The notes under the pieces: model-generated
Databases searched by the model: none
The model's input: the letters and a program-made list of their open reading frames with translations, nothing else
What the model was told of the DNA's origin: nothing
NCBI GenBank assembly: GCA_905339405.1
Contig: CAJPGC010000007.1
Span: forward strand, 91,739-137,054
DNA from: an uncultured bacterium
GTDB taxonomy: Bacteria > Desulfobacterota > GWC2-55-46
DNA: 45,316 bases
Direction of reading: 5' to 3'
Program-made: the position numbers and the translations under genes
Part shown: in pieces, positions 25,143 to 32,720 of the stretch
Numbering within the stretch: position 1 is the stretch's first letter
Layout: each line of letters opens with the position of its first letter

Positions 25143-25563
25143 CACCGGAAGAGGGCTGGCCGGGTATACGCTCTTCGAGCTCCTGGTGGTGCTGGCCATA
25201 ATCTCCGCGGCTTCCGCGATAGCTCTTCCGGCTGTAAGCTCCGGCTTCGGCTCGCTTAACGCCAGGAGCGCTGCCTTGCGCATAAGTGCTGCAATGATGG
25301 ATGCCAGGGAGAAGGCAATGCGCTCAAGAAGCGTTATTTACGCCGAGGCTTCAGGGAAGGCGCTCGTAATAAGAACAGCCGAGGGCCGGGTCGTGAAGGA
25401 GCTGCCCTTTTCGGGCGGACTTACGCTCGACTCCGGCCGCGCGATATCGTTTTCTCCCGGCGGGTTTTCAAGCGGCGGGGAAATAAAGGTGCTTTCAGAC
25501 AAGGCCGGTTATAGCGTCGTTGTCACTGCATCCGGGAGGCCGAGGATAGAGGCTGTAAAGTGA
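25135..25563 (+). CDS. gspH: Minor pseudopilin GspH
   Basis: The 142-residue protein begins with a ten-residue leader and the pilin motif GYTLFELLVVLAIISAASAIALPAV. Glu at +5 of the mature form is kept. The remainder is beta-rich (RSVIYAEASGKALVIRTAEGRVV, LTLDSGRAISFSPGGFSSGG), as in GspH/FimT-like proteins. It probably uses TTG 25135, which overlaps the gspG end by eight bases behind GGAGGGGG. The position between gspG and gspI supports the name. The sequence itself is weakly conserved, as is usual for GspH. Confidence 0.8.
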   Translation: MSDTGRGLAGYTLFELLVVLAIISAASAIALPAVSSGFGSLNARSAALRISAAMMDAREKAMRSRSVIYAEASGKALVIRTAEGRVVKELPFSGGLTLDSGRAISFSPGGFSSGGEIKVLSDKAGYSVVVTASGRPRIEAVK

Positions 25564-25907
25564 GTTCCAGCGAGAGCGGCTTTTCACTGCTTGAAGTCAT
25601 GGCGGCAATCGCTGTGCTCGGCTTTACGGTCGCGGCCCTCCTTAAGCTGGCGTCTGTCGGGCTTACACTCGCAAAAGACGTGCGTGAGACAACCGCGCTC
25701 GTGGCGGCAGCCGACGGGCAACTCAGGGCCGCTGTTTCCGGCGGCCCGCTGGAAGAGAGACCTTCCTCAAAAGAGGGTCTCGAGTGCGATGTAGAATCTG
25801 TTCCGTATGAGGGCGACGAGGTGCGAGATCTCATGAAGATAACAGTCACAGCAAGAGACAAGGCGTCAGGCGCTTCGTATACGCTTACCACCTTGAAAGA
25901 GCGGTGA
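25560..25907 (+). CDS. gspI: Minor pseudopilin GspI
   Basis: The 115-residue protein has a short leader and GFSLLEVMAAIAVLGFTVAALLKLAS, the prepilin cleavage and membrane helix with Glu5. Its length and the position between gspH and gspJ are as expected for GspI. Start is GTG 25560 on a GTGA overlap with the gspH stop. The C-terminal half (DVESVPYEGDEVRDLMKITVTARDK) is the short beta-sheet that would pair with GspJ and GspK at the pseudopilus tip. Confidence 0.8.
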   Translation: MSSSESGFSLLEVMAAIAVLGFTVAALLKLASVGLTLAKDVRETTALVAAADGQLRAAVSGGPLEERPSSKEGLECDVESVPYEGDEVRDLMKITVTARDKASGASYTLTTLKER

Positions 25908-26479
25908 TGGGCAGGCGCGGCTTTACTCTCATTGAGCTCGTCCTTGCGCTTTCGCTCGCGGCTGTAGTCCTTCTTGTCGCGCTCTCTTCGGCACGTTTCG
26001 CAGCCGGTCTCTGGGAAAGCGGGCAGAGGACGGCGGACCGGGACTGGATAGAAAGGTATTTTACGTCCGTCTTTCAATCCGAGGTCGCTTCAATCTTCCC
26101 TTACGAGGGCGCTGACGGGGTCGTCTTTTCAGGCAAAGCGGACAGGGTCGAGTTCGTCTCGGCCGGATACGCCGAAAGTCTCCCCTGGGGCGGGGCAAGG
26201 CTCGTCGAGTACGCTGTTGAGGACGGCAGCCTCGTAGTGAAGGAAAAAACGCTCCCTGATTCGGATGGAAGCATTACATTGACAACCGAACTCTCAAGAG
26301 AGGTCGAGGGCGTAAGCTTCTCGTATCTCGGAGCGTCCGGCTGGGTCGACTCGTGGGAGGGCGCTGAGATGAACGCTCTGCCGAAGGCCGTGGCCGCGTC
26401 CGTGCTTGTCAAAGGCGAACAAAAGCCGCTTCAGTTCAGCATGCCTGTCATGCTGGGAATGAGGAACGTGAAAGAATGA
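25904..26479 (+). CDS. gspJ: Minor pseudopilin GspJ
   Basis: The 191-residue protein starts at GTG 25904 (overlap GTGA) or ATG 25907 and shows RRGFTLIELVLALSLAAVVLLVALSSA, the pseudopilin motif with Glu5. The soluble part contains the beta strands DRVEFVSAGYAESLPWGGARLVEYAVED and LVVKEKTLP typical of GspJ. It would sit with GspI, GspK and GspH at the tip of the pseudopilus. The stop overlaps gspK by ATGA. Confidence 0.85.
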   Translation: MMGRRGFTLIELVLALSLAAVVLLVALSSARFAAGLWESGQRTADRDWIERYFTSVFQSEVASIFPYEGADGVVFSGKADRVEFVSAGYAESLPWGGARLVEYAVEDGSLVVKEKTLPDSDGSITLTTELSREVEGVSFSYLGASGWVDSWEGAEMNALPKAVAASVLVKGEQKPLQFSMPVMLGMRNVKE

Positions 26480-27384
26480 GGCGGCCGGGCGAAAGCGGCT
26501 TCGCCATGATAATCGTCCTGTGGGTTGCGGCCCTCCTTCTGGCGATTGTCCCGGTCTTTGTCTATTCGATGCGCACGGAGAGCGCGGCCGCCCTCAACAC
26601 GGCAGACTCCACCGTAGCGCGGGGGCTCGCGGCGGCGGGCGTCGAGATGGCTGTGCATGAGATAAAGGGCGCCTTCGCCATTGTCGCCTCTGGAGACGGC
26701 GGGGTTGTCTTCATGGAGAGGTCCGGCAGCGGCTTCAAGCCGCTTCCCTCGGACAGGAGATTCGAGCTCGGCGGCGGCTCTGTCTCATACACCGTCGAGG
26801 ACGAGAGGGGCAGGATAAACATCAATACGGCGGAGCGTCCTGTAATAGATGCTCTACTTCGGCTCTCGGGCGTAGAGGGCGCTCAAAGGGACGTCATCAC
26901 CGATTCGATTCTCGACTGGCGGGACGGAAACCATGAATTCCATCTTAACGGGGCCGAGGACGACTACTACGCTTCATTGCCTTCGCCGTACGGCGCGAAA
27001 GACGGCCCCGCCGATTTCAAGGAAGAGCTTTTGCTCGTCAAGGGCGTCACCTCTGCTGTTTTCAACGGAAGCGGAAGCTATTCAGGGATAAAAAACTACA
27101 TAACCGTACACGGGGACGGCAGGCTGAACATCAACACCGCTTCACAAAGGGCGCTAGAGGCTTTTTACGGCAAAAACATCGCGGGCGAAATCCTTTTGAA
27201 GAGACAGTCAGAGGGATATATTCCCATCCCGCAGAACAACGGTCTCGTCAGCTCCGACATTTTCACAATAGAATCGATAGGCGAGTACAGGTCGATGAGG
27301 TACAGGGTAGAAGCCGTCGTGCTGAAAAAAGGCACATCAGGCGTTCACTACGTCTCATGGAGGGATTGGGGGGTGTCGCCCTGA
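26476..27384 (+). CDS. gspK: Minor pseudopilin GspK
   Basis: The 302-residue protein has a GESGFAMIIVLWVAALLLAIVPVFVYSMRTE leader and helix in which mature position 5 is Ile rather than Glu, a known trait of GspK. The soluble domain carries ERGRININTAERPVIDALLRLSGVEG and DGRLNINTASQRALEAFYGK, helix-hairpin-helix-like repeats with the INTA signature of the GspK alpha domain, plus SILDWRDGNHEFHLNGAEDDYY, where GspK binds calcium. It caps the pseudopilus. The gene is coupled to gspJ by ATGA. Confidence 0.93.
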   Translation: MRRPGESGFAMIIVLWVAALLLAIVPVFVYSMRTESAAALNTADSTVARGLAAAGVEMAVHEIKGAFAIVASGDGGVVFMERSGSGFKPLPSDRRFELGGGSVSYTVEDERGRININTAERPVIDALLRLSGVEGAQRDVITDSILDWRDGNHEFHLNGAEDDYYASLPSPYGAKDGPADFKEELLLVKGVTSAVFNGSGSYSGIKNYITVHGDGRLNINTASQRALEAFYGKNIAGEILLKRQSEGYIPIPQNNGLVSSDIFTIESIGEYRSMRYRVEAVVLKKGTSGVHYVSWRDWGVSP

Positions 27385-28727
27385 TTACACGGGAAGTCAT
27401 AGGCATAGACCTTGCTGCGGCGCGCTGGAAAGCGGTCCATCTCAAAAAAGGCTTATCAGGGATAACCCCGGTTGAGCACCTTACCTTCGAGGGAGAGCTT
27501 TCCGAAAGGCTTTTCAGCCTCAAGGGCTATCTGAAAAGAAGCAAGCTCGCGGACGACGCTCTTGCGCTGGCCCTTCCTTCCGCCGATTGTCTCGTAAAAG
27601 TATTGAGCCTTCCGTCGGCCGACAGGAAAGCCCTTTCCGGCATTCTCGTCTACGAGCTTGAAAGGCACCTCCCGGCAGGGCCGGAGGCGTGGCGTTTTTC
27701 GCATTCCGTTGTGAAAAACGAAGGCGCGGCCTCGGTAATAATGCTTAACGCCGCTAAAGCTGCGGCTGTGGAGCTTGTCAACTCAATGTTCGAGCCGGCT
27801 GGCTTGAAGCCGTCTTTTATGACCTCAGGCCAGGGGGCGCTCGCGAAGGCTGCCCTGGATTCAGGTTTTCTTAAGCCAGAGGTTCTTTCTGCAATAGCTT
27901 CTGTCAACGTGCGCGGCTTCAGCCTCGATTTTTTTAAAAACGGCGTTCTTGTCTACTCTTCCATGGGCGCGAAAGGGGCGGCACGCCTGGAGACGGGGTT
28001 GGCGTTATCTTTCTTGAAGGAGCTGCCTGAGGATTTCATCGTGATAGACGAGGACGCCTCTGATGGCACTGGGGACGCGTTGGAAGAGATGAAGGGAGCG
28101 GCAATGGATGTTTGCGGCGCCGTCCAGCTCTTCGGGCCTGTTCCGGCCTTTTCAAGAGCTTTTGGCGCGGCACTCATGGCGCTGGACAACAAAGAGTCGA
28201 GCGCGAACCTGGTTGCTTCCACAACGCGGAGCGCATCGAGGGAGAAGGTACTTGGCGTCGCGGCGGCGTCGATGCTGGCCGTTTTAACTGCCGGGGCCGC
28301 CGTTGCCGTGAACGATACGCTGGACATAAGAAAGACGGAAAAAGAGATAGCGCTTCTCGGCGGCGATAGGGTAAAGGCTCAGGCAGCCATGAGGGAAGTC
28401 GAAGCAATGACCGCTGACATTAAAATTCTTGAGGAGCTGAAGGGCGCGGGCTCGCCCGGCTTTCTCGACATGCTCAGCCGCCTCACCGAGCTTACGCCTG
28501 AGGATACCTATCTTACCGGGCTCGAGTACGGGAAAGAATCGATCTCAGTCGACGGATCTTCACAAAAAGCCTCAGGGCTTTTCATGAAACTCAGCCGCTC
28601 AGGCCTTGCCGAAGAGATAAGGTATGACGGCCCGGTCGTGAGGGGCCAGGACGGCAGGGAGCGTTTCAGGATAAGGTTCAAGCCTTCCGGAGGGCAGGGG
28701 AATGCAGACGATAACATCGATTCTTAA
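27357..28727 (+). CDS. gspL: Type II secretion inner-membrane protein GspL (PilM-like fusion)
   Basis: The 456-residue protein has an N-terminal actin/PilM-like domain (EVIGIDLAAARWKAVHLKKG, then LALALPSADCLVKVLSLP, VYELERHLPAG), one membrane segment near residue 300 (VLGVAAASMLAVLTAGAAVAV), a coiled region, and a short ferredoxin-like C-terminal domain (LTELTPEDTYLTGLEYGKESISVDG). This is a GspL architecture equivalent to PilM plus PilN. The annotated ATG overlaps gspK by 28 bases; TTG 27366 or CTG 27381 are possible alternatives. It recruits GspE to the membrane and pairs with the following GspM. Confidence 0.85.
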   Translation: MEGLGGVALITREVIGIDLAAARWKAVHLKKGLSGITPVEHLTFEGELSERLFSLKGYLKRSKLADDALALALPSADCLVKVLSLPSADRKALSGILVYELERHLPAGPEAWRFSHSVVKNEGAASVIMLNAAKAAAVELVNSMFEPAGLKPSFMTSGQGALAKAALDSGFLKPEVLSAIASVNVRGFSLDFFKNGVLVYSSMGAKGAARLETGLALSFLKELPEDFIVIDEDASDGTGDALEEMKGAAMDVCGAVQLFGPVPAFSRAFGAALMALDNKESSANLVASTTRSASREKVLGVAAASMLAVLTAGAAVAVNDTLDIRKTEKEIALLGGDRVKAQAAMREVEAMTADIKILEELKGAGSPGFLDMLSRLTELTPEDTYLTGLEYGKESISVDGSSQKASGLFMKLSRSGLAEEIRYDGPVVRGQDGRERFRIRFKPSGGQGNADDNIDS

Positions 28728-29286
28728 GGCTTTAACAGGTTTAAGCCCGCGCCTGTTCAGAATGGTGGTCGCTACTTTTTTCCTCGCCGCTATCCTTTTG
28801 GGAAAACTGATATATAATTTCCACTCCAACTCGGCTGAGGAAGCGGAGCTCAAAAAAGAGGAGCTTGCTCTGTACTCATCGCTGACAGAGCGGCTTGGCG
28901 AACTCGAGAGGCTCAAGACAGACGGAGAGACAAAGCTCATGGAAGCTGAAAAAAGGCTCATAGCCGGAAAAAAGCCTGACGCAGGCGTGGCCGTGCTGCA
29001 GGAGGCCTTCAGGGCCTGCTCAACTCGAAACGGCATATCAATCGCCTCGGGGCGGGCCCTGCCCGCGCTCAAGCAGGGCAGTTATCTCCGGATACCGATG
29101 GAATTCCAGTTCAGGGCAGACGTAATGCAGTTGAAGGAGCTCCTTTCAGACATGCAGACCTCTCCCGTAATGATGGGCATGAAAGGTATAAAGATAAAAT
29201 CAAGGGGGGCTTCCGACCCCGGAAGGCTCGACGTTTCGATGGTCGTCGAGAGCGCGATGAAAAAGCCCCTGCAGGACGGGGAATGA
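28702..29286 (+). CDS. gspM: Type II secretion protein GspM (PilO-like)
   Basis: The 194-residue protein has a membrane helix at about residues 20-38 (RMVVATFFLAAILLGKLIY), then a charged coiled coil (EEAELKKEELALYSSLTERLGELERLK), then a ferredoxin-like domain (GSYLRIPMEFQFRADVMQLKELLSDMQ) characteristic of PilO/GspM. ATG 28702 overlaps the gspL end by 26 bases and lies behind a GGAGGGCAGGGG ribosome site. It would heterodimerise with GspL in the periplasm. The name is by position and fold; sequence conservation in this family is low. Confidence 0.75.
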   Translation: MQTITSILKALTGLSPRLFRMVVATFFLAAILLGKLIYNFHSNSAEEAELKKEELALYSSLTERLGELERLKTDGETKLMEAEKRLIAGKKPDAGVAVLQEAFRACSTRNGISIASGRALPALKQGSYLRIPMEFQFRADVMQLKELLSDMQTSPVMMGMKGIKIKSRGASDPGRLDVSMVVESAMKKPLQDGE

Positions 29287-29293
29287 CACCTCG

Positions 29294-29887
29294 ATGGCCC
29301 ACGGCTGGCTGAAGACCATAGTCCTCTCGCTCGCATTCACCTTTACTCTCGCGTTCTGCCTCGAGCCTTCCGCGGCTTCAGGCAAGGTAAAATATGACGG
29401 AGGCTCTTTAGGCGTAATAGTGGAAAAAGACCTCTTCAGGCCTTCGAGACAGAAACCGAGGCCCCCTAAGCCTGCACCGAAAAAGCCCGCTCCGGCACCT
29501 GTCGTTGAGCTCCCGCCGCCAAAGAGCCCGCCCCCGAGGCTTACGCTCTCGGGCACGATACTCCTCGATTCAGGCAACGAGGCGTTGATGAGCCTCCCGA
29601 ACGCTTCGGCAGCCTCAGGCAGGTACAGGGTCGGGGACGAGATAGAAGGGTTCGTCGTAACCGGCATCCATGCGGAAAGCGTGGTTCTCAAGAGGGAAGA
29701 AGAGGTCCTGAAGGTTTATATGGCCGGGCAGGGAGGGTTTCAGGGAACATCCGGCATCCAGCGAGCGGCGCGCCAGACCCCGGCAACGGAAAGCGGCCCT
29801 CCGGCCGACATACCTCCGGCCCTGGTTCCAAGGCCCCAGTCTCAGTTCAAGAGAGCTCTTCCGCACAGGCAGAACAAAGGCAGATAG
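29294..29887 (+). CDS. GspC/PilP-like periplasmic protein
   Basis: The 197-residue protein has an N-terminal hydrophobic segment (LKTIVLSLAFTFTLAFCL), then GVIVEKDLFRPSR, a Pro/Lys-rich linker (RPPKPAPKKPAPAPV), and a homology-region-type beta domain (RLTLSGTILLDSGNEALMSLPN, RYRVGDEIEGFVVTGI, VVLKREEEVLKVYM). This is the HR domain that in GspC or PilP contacts the secretin's N0 domain. No PDZ domain follows. It stands directly before gspD rather than at the operon start, where gspC often lies. I think it fills the GspC role. The last 40 residues are Gln/Pro-rich and probably disordered. Confidence 0.7.
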   Translation: MAHGWLKTIVLSLAFTFTLAFCLEPSAASGKVKYDGGSLGVIVEKDLFRPSRQKPRPPKPAPKKPAPAPVVELPPPKSPPPRLTLSGTILLDSGNEALMSLPNASAASGRYRVGDEIEGFVVTGIHAESVVLKREEEVLKVYMAGQGGFQGTSGIQRAARQTPATESGPPADIPPALVPRPQSQFKRALPHRQNKGR

Positions 29888-29896
29888 GGGAATGTA

Positions 29897-31966
29897 ATGA
29901 CAGTCGGCTACTTCGTAAGGTCCAAGGTCGTTTTGCTTGCAGCACTCGCGTTATTAGCCGCTCCGGCCTGTTCTTTTTCAGAAGAAGAGGCGCTGCATTC
30001 CGGAGATGACGCCTCGGTGGAGGAAGAGACGCTCGCTCCCGAGGAGCGAGCTGCCGCCGAGCCGTTGCCGAGCCCTCCGGTCTTTTCAACTCCGCCGAGG
30101 GTAGTAAACAGGTACGACGCTATGCGGGCTGAGCCCGGGACCGCCGTGCTGAACTTCAACGAGGCCGGCATAAGGGACATCCTCCGTACGATAGGCGAGC
30201 TTACCGGCAAGAACTTCATACTCGCCCCGGGAGTTAACGCGCGCATCTCCGTGCAGACGGCCAGGCCCGTGCCCAGGGAGGAGGTCTTCGGCATATTCGA
30301 ATCTCTCCTCGAGGTCAACGGGCTGGCTGCCGTGCGCTCCGGCAAGTATTACAAGATAGTCCCGGCCGCCAGCGCAAGGCAACACTCCGTTGCAGCGGCG
30401 GGGGACTTCGGCAAAGGCAACCCCGGCAACGAAGAGGGGATGACGAGCCTTGTCGTGCCGGTCGAGTTCATCTCCGCCGCCGACCTCATGGCAGTGCTGA
30501 AGCCGATGGTCTCGGCTGCGGGGAACGTCACGGCGGTCCCCAGGTCTAACACCGTCATCATTACCGACAGCGCGCCGAACGTAAGGAACCACCTCGAGCT
30601 CATACGCATACTGGACGTGGACGCGTTCGAGCGCTTCGAAGTGTCGCTTCTGCCCCTGAAGAACGTCGACGCGAAGACGATGCACAGGGAACTGGCTGAA
30701 GTCCTTGCAGCGCTCGGCATGGGAAAGGACTCGTCCCAGTTAGCTGTCATCCCCATAGAAAGGCTCAATAGCCTCGTAATCATATCCGCGCCTGGCGGGG
30801 CAAGGGAAAGCGTCGCCAAATGGGTCGAAAGCCTCGACGTGCCCTCCTCCTCCGAGCAGTCTTCTCTTCATATCTATTACGTTAAAAACGACAAGGCCTC
30901 AAATCTGAAGGCGCTCCTGGAGCAGGTCTACGAGGGTAAAAAGTCGATAGCCGTGGCAACCGCCTCGAGCGCGGCTGGCCAGCCGAACACGGCCGCGGAG
31001 GCCCAGGCGGTCTCCAAGAGCGTTTCGACGGGCGACAAGGGCATGAGCATATACATCTACGAGCCCGCGAACGCCATCGTCGTGCGCTCGTCTCAGGGCG
31101 AGTACCTCAGCCTCCTGGAGATATTAAAAGAGCTCGACAGGCCTCCCAGGCAGGTCCTCATAGACGCGCTCATCGCAGAGGTCAAGCTCGACGAGTCGAC
31201 AAGGTTCGGCATACAGTGGTCGGTCCTCTCGGGGGATTTCAACATCCAGCACAATACCGGCCTTTTCTCCAGCGTCATACAGAACCCGGGCGCAGTTACG
31301 CAAACGCCGATAGGTGCGGCGGCCCCGGCCGGGCTTAGCGTCTTCGCGACCGATTCGAGCAGGTTTTTCGCTGCCATACAGGCCCTTGCGACCGACGGCA
31401 AGGTCGACATCCTCAGCAACCCGCACGTGGTCGTTAAAAATTACGAAAAGGCTTCCATCAGCGTCGGGAGCGACGAGCCTGTGTCGACCCAGTCGTCTCA
31501 GACCGCCGTCACCGGGACATCAGGCATAATACAGAACATCGAGTACAGGAAAACGGGCGTCATACTGACGGTCATACCTCATATAACGGATTCGGGCATG
31601 GTTGCTTTGAGCATCAGGCAGGAGGTCAGCGACAAGTCGACCGACAGGACAATAGGGAACGCCACGTATCCGTCCTTCGCGAAGAGGGAAGCCGAGACGG
31701 CAGTAGTCGCCAGGGACAAGGAGACGCTGGTTATCGGCGGCCTCATACAGGAGCGGTTCGACAATTCTTCCTCCGGCATCCCGTTTTTCAGCAAGGTGCC
31801 CATAATAGGGAACCTCTTCAAGTCGACCTCGAACTCGAGGAGCAAGACCGAGCTCGTCATACTCCTCAAGCCGACCGTCCTTACGAGCCCCGAGGAGGCC
31901 GCCATCGCGACCAGGGAGTTCAGGGACAAGCTGAAGGCGGTGAAAAGACAGCTGAAGGAATATTAG
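29897..31966 (+). CDS. gspD: Type II secretion outer-membrane secretin GspD
   Basis: The 689-residue protein has a signal peptide (KVVLLAALALLAAPACS; the Cys could be lipidated, although the -3 position is not ideal). An acidic linker is followed by N0 (AVLNFNEAGIRDILRTIGELTGKNFIL), N1, N2 and N3 repeats (RSNTVIITDSAPNVRNHLELIRILD; ERLNSLVIISAP; ANAIVVRSSQGEYLSLLEILKELD). The C-terminal secretin domain has LSNPHVVVKN, RKTGVILTVIPHI and VIGGLIQERFDNSSSGIPFFSKVPIIGNLFKS. An S-domain for pilotin binding is not obvious at the C-terminus. It forms the outer-membrane gate. As the last gene it is followed by a strong terminator. Confidence 0.95.
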   Translation: MTVGYFVRSKVVLLAALALLAAPACSFSEEEALHSGDDASVEEETLAPEERAAAEPLPSPPVFSTPPRVVNRYDAMRAEPGTAVLNFNEAGIRDILRTIGELTGKNFILAPGVNARISVQTARPVPREEVFGIFESLLEVNGLAAVRSGKYYKIVPAASARQHSVAAAGDFGKGNPGNEEGMTSLVVPVEFISAADLMAVLKPMVSAAGNVTAVPRSNTVIITDSAPNVRNHLELIRILDVDAFERFEVSLLPLKNVDAKTMHRELAEVLAALGMGKDSSQLAVIPIERLNSLVIISAPGGARESVAKWVESLDVPSSSEQSSLHIYYVKNDKASNLKALLEQVYEGKKSIAVATASSAAGQPNTAAEAQAVSKSVSTGDKGMSIYIYEPANAIVVRSSQGEYLSLLEILKELDRPPRQVLIDALIAEVKLDESTRFGIQWSVLSGDFNIQHNTGLFSSVIQNPGAVTQTPIGAAAPAGLSVFATDSSRFFAAIQALATDGKVDILSNPHVVVKNYEKASISVGSDEPVSTQSSQTAVTGTSGIIQNIEYRKTGVILTVIPHITDSGMVALSIRQEVSDKSTDRTIGNATYPSFAKREAETAVVARDKETLVIGGLIQERFDNSSSGIPFFSKVPIIGNLFKSTSNSRSKTELVILLKPTVLTSPEEAAIATREFRDKLKAVKRQLKEY

Positions 31967-31982
31967 TTATGGTTAGTCCTCG

Positions 31983-32014
31983 AAAGACCCGCCAGAGCAG
32001 GCGGGTCTTTTTTT
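31983..32014 (+). terminator. Rho-independent terminator after gspD
   Basis: An 11-base perfect stem (31983-31993 with 32000-32010; core ACCCGCC/GGCGGGT) with a six-base loop is followed by a T run. It lies 16 bases after the gspD stop and marks the end of the copper-protein/T2SS operon. The rest of the 124-base gap to the next gene contains a TTGACA (32031-32036) without a convincing -10 box at proper spacing. Confidence 0.92.
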
Positions 32015-32090
32015 ATTTCAGCCTTTTTTTTTGACAAGCGGGGCCGTGTGTTGAATCATTGATATATCGACCGGTCTTGAGGGGTGGGGC

Positions 32091-32720
32091 ATGGACAGTA
32101 TGAGGGCAGCGAGGATAATCGCCGTGACGGTCTCATTTGCCGGGCTAGCTGGTATGCTCGGCTGGTATTTCGGCATCCAGGCATTGAAAAGCGTCCATCC
32201 GGCGATGGTCACGATGAAGTTCTCGACGGCCCTGTCGTTTTTTTTGAGCGGCATAACGCTCTATTTCATCGCTCAGAGCCTGAGCGGGCGCGCTTCAGTT
32301 GCGCAGGCGGTGCTGCCTGCCACTACCCTCATGATCATGCTCGTCATGGCGACCCTTCTTGCTTCGGCCTTTTTCGGGCTCGAGACCGGCATCGAGGACC
32401 TGTTCATCGAGGAAGAGGCGGCCGCGGTGAAAACGACAGTGCCGGGGAGGCCTTCTCTTGTTACCATGGCCGATTTCGTAGCGCTCGCCGCCGCTGGAAT
32501 GAGCTCTCTTGTGAGGCACAGGCGTCAGAGGAAGGTCCTTTTTGCCGCCGGGGTCTTCATCACGGCAACTGGCGTTGCCGCGCTCATCGGCTACGTTCTT
32601 GGCATTGAGTCCCTTTACTTCTCATGGCCCGGCGTCAGCACGGGCATGGCCCTTGTCACCGCCTTTCTTTTCACGCTTGCTGGTTCTGACCTCATAATCA
32701 TGTCCAGGTCCGCCTCATGA
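32091..32720 (+). CDS. Multi-spanning membrane sensor protein
   Basis: The 209-residue protein is mostly hydrophobic, with about six membrane segments (IIAVTVSFAGLAGMLGWYFG; FSTALSFFLSGITLYFIAQ; AVLPATTLMIMLVMATLLASAFFG; VLFAAGVFITATGVAALIGYVLG; GVSTGMALVTAFLFTLAG). The pattern, with LKSVHPAMVTMKFSTALSFFLSGI and GMALVTAF, resembles the membrane input region that is often fused to the N-terminus of PAS histidine kinases. Here it is a separate protein ending in an ATGA overlap with the kinase gene that follows, so the two are probably made in equal amounts and work as one receptor. The ligand is unknown. ATG 32091 and ATG 32100 are both possible starts. Confidence 0.65.
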   Translation: MDSMRAARIIAVTVSFAGLAGMLGWYFGIQALKSVHPAMVTMKFSTALSFFLSGITLYFIAQSLSGRASVAQAVLPATTLMIMLVMATLLASAFFGLETGIEDLFIEEEAAAVKTTVPGRPSLVTMADFVALAAAGMSSLVRHRRQRKVLFAAGVFITATGVAALIGYVLGIESLYFSWPGVSTGMALVTAFLFTLAGSDLIIMSRSAS

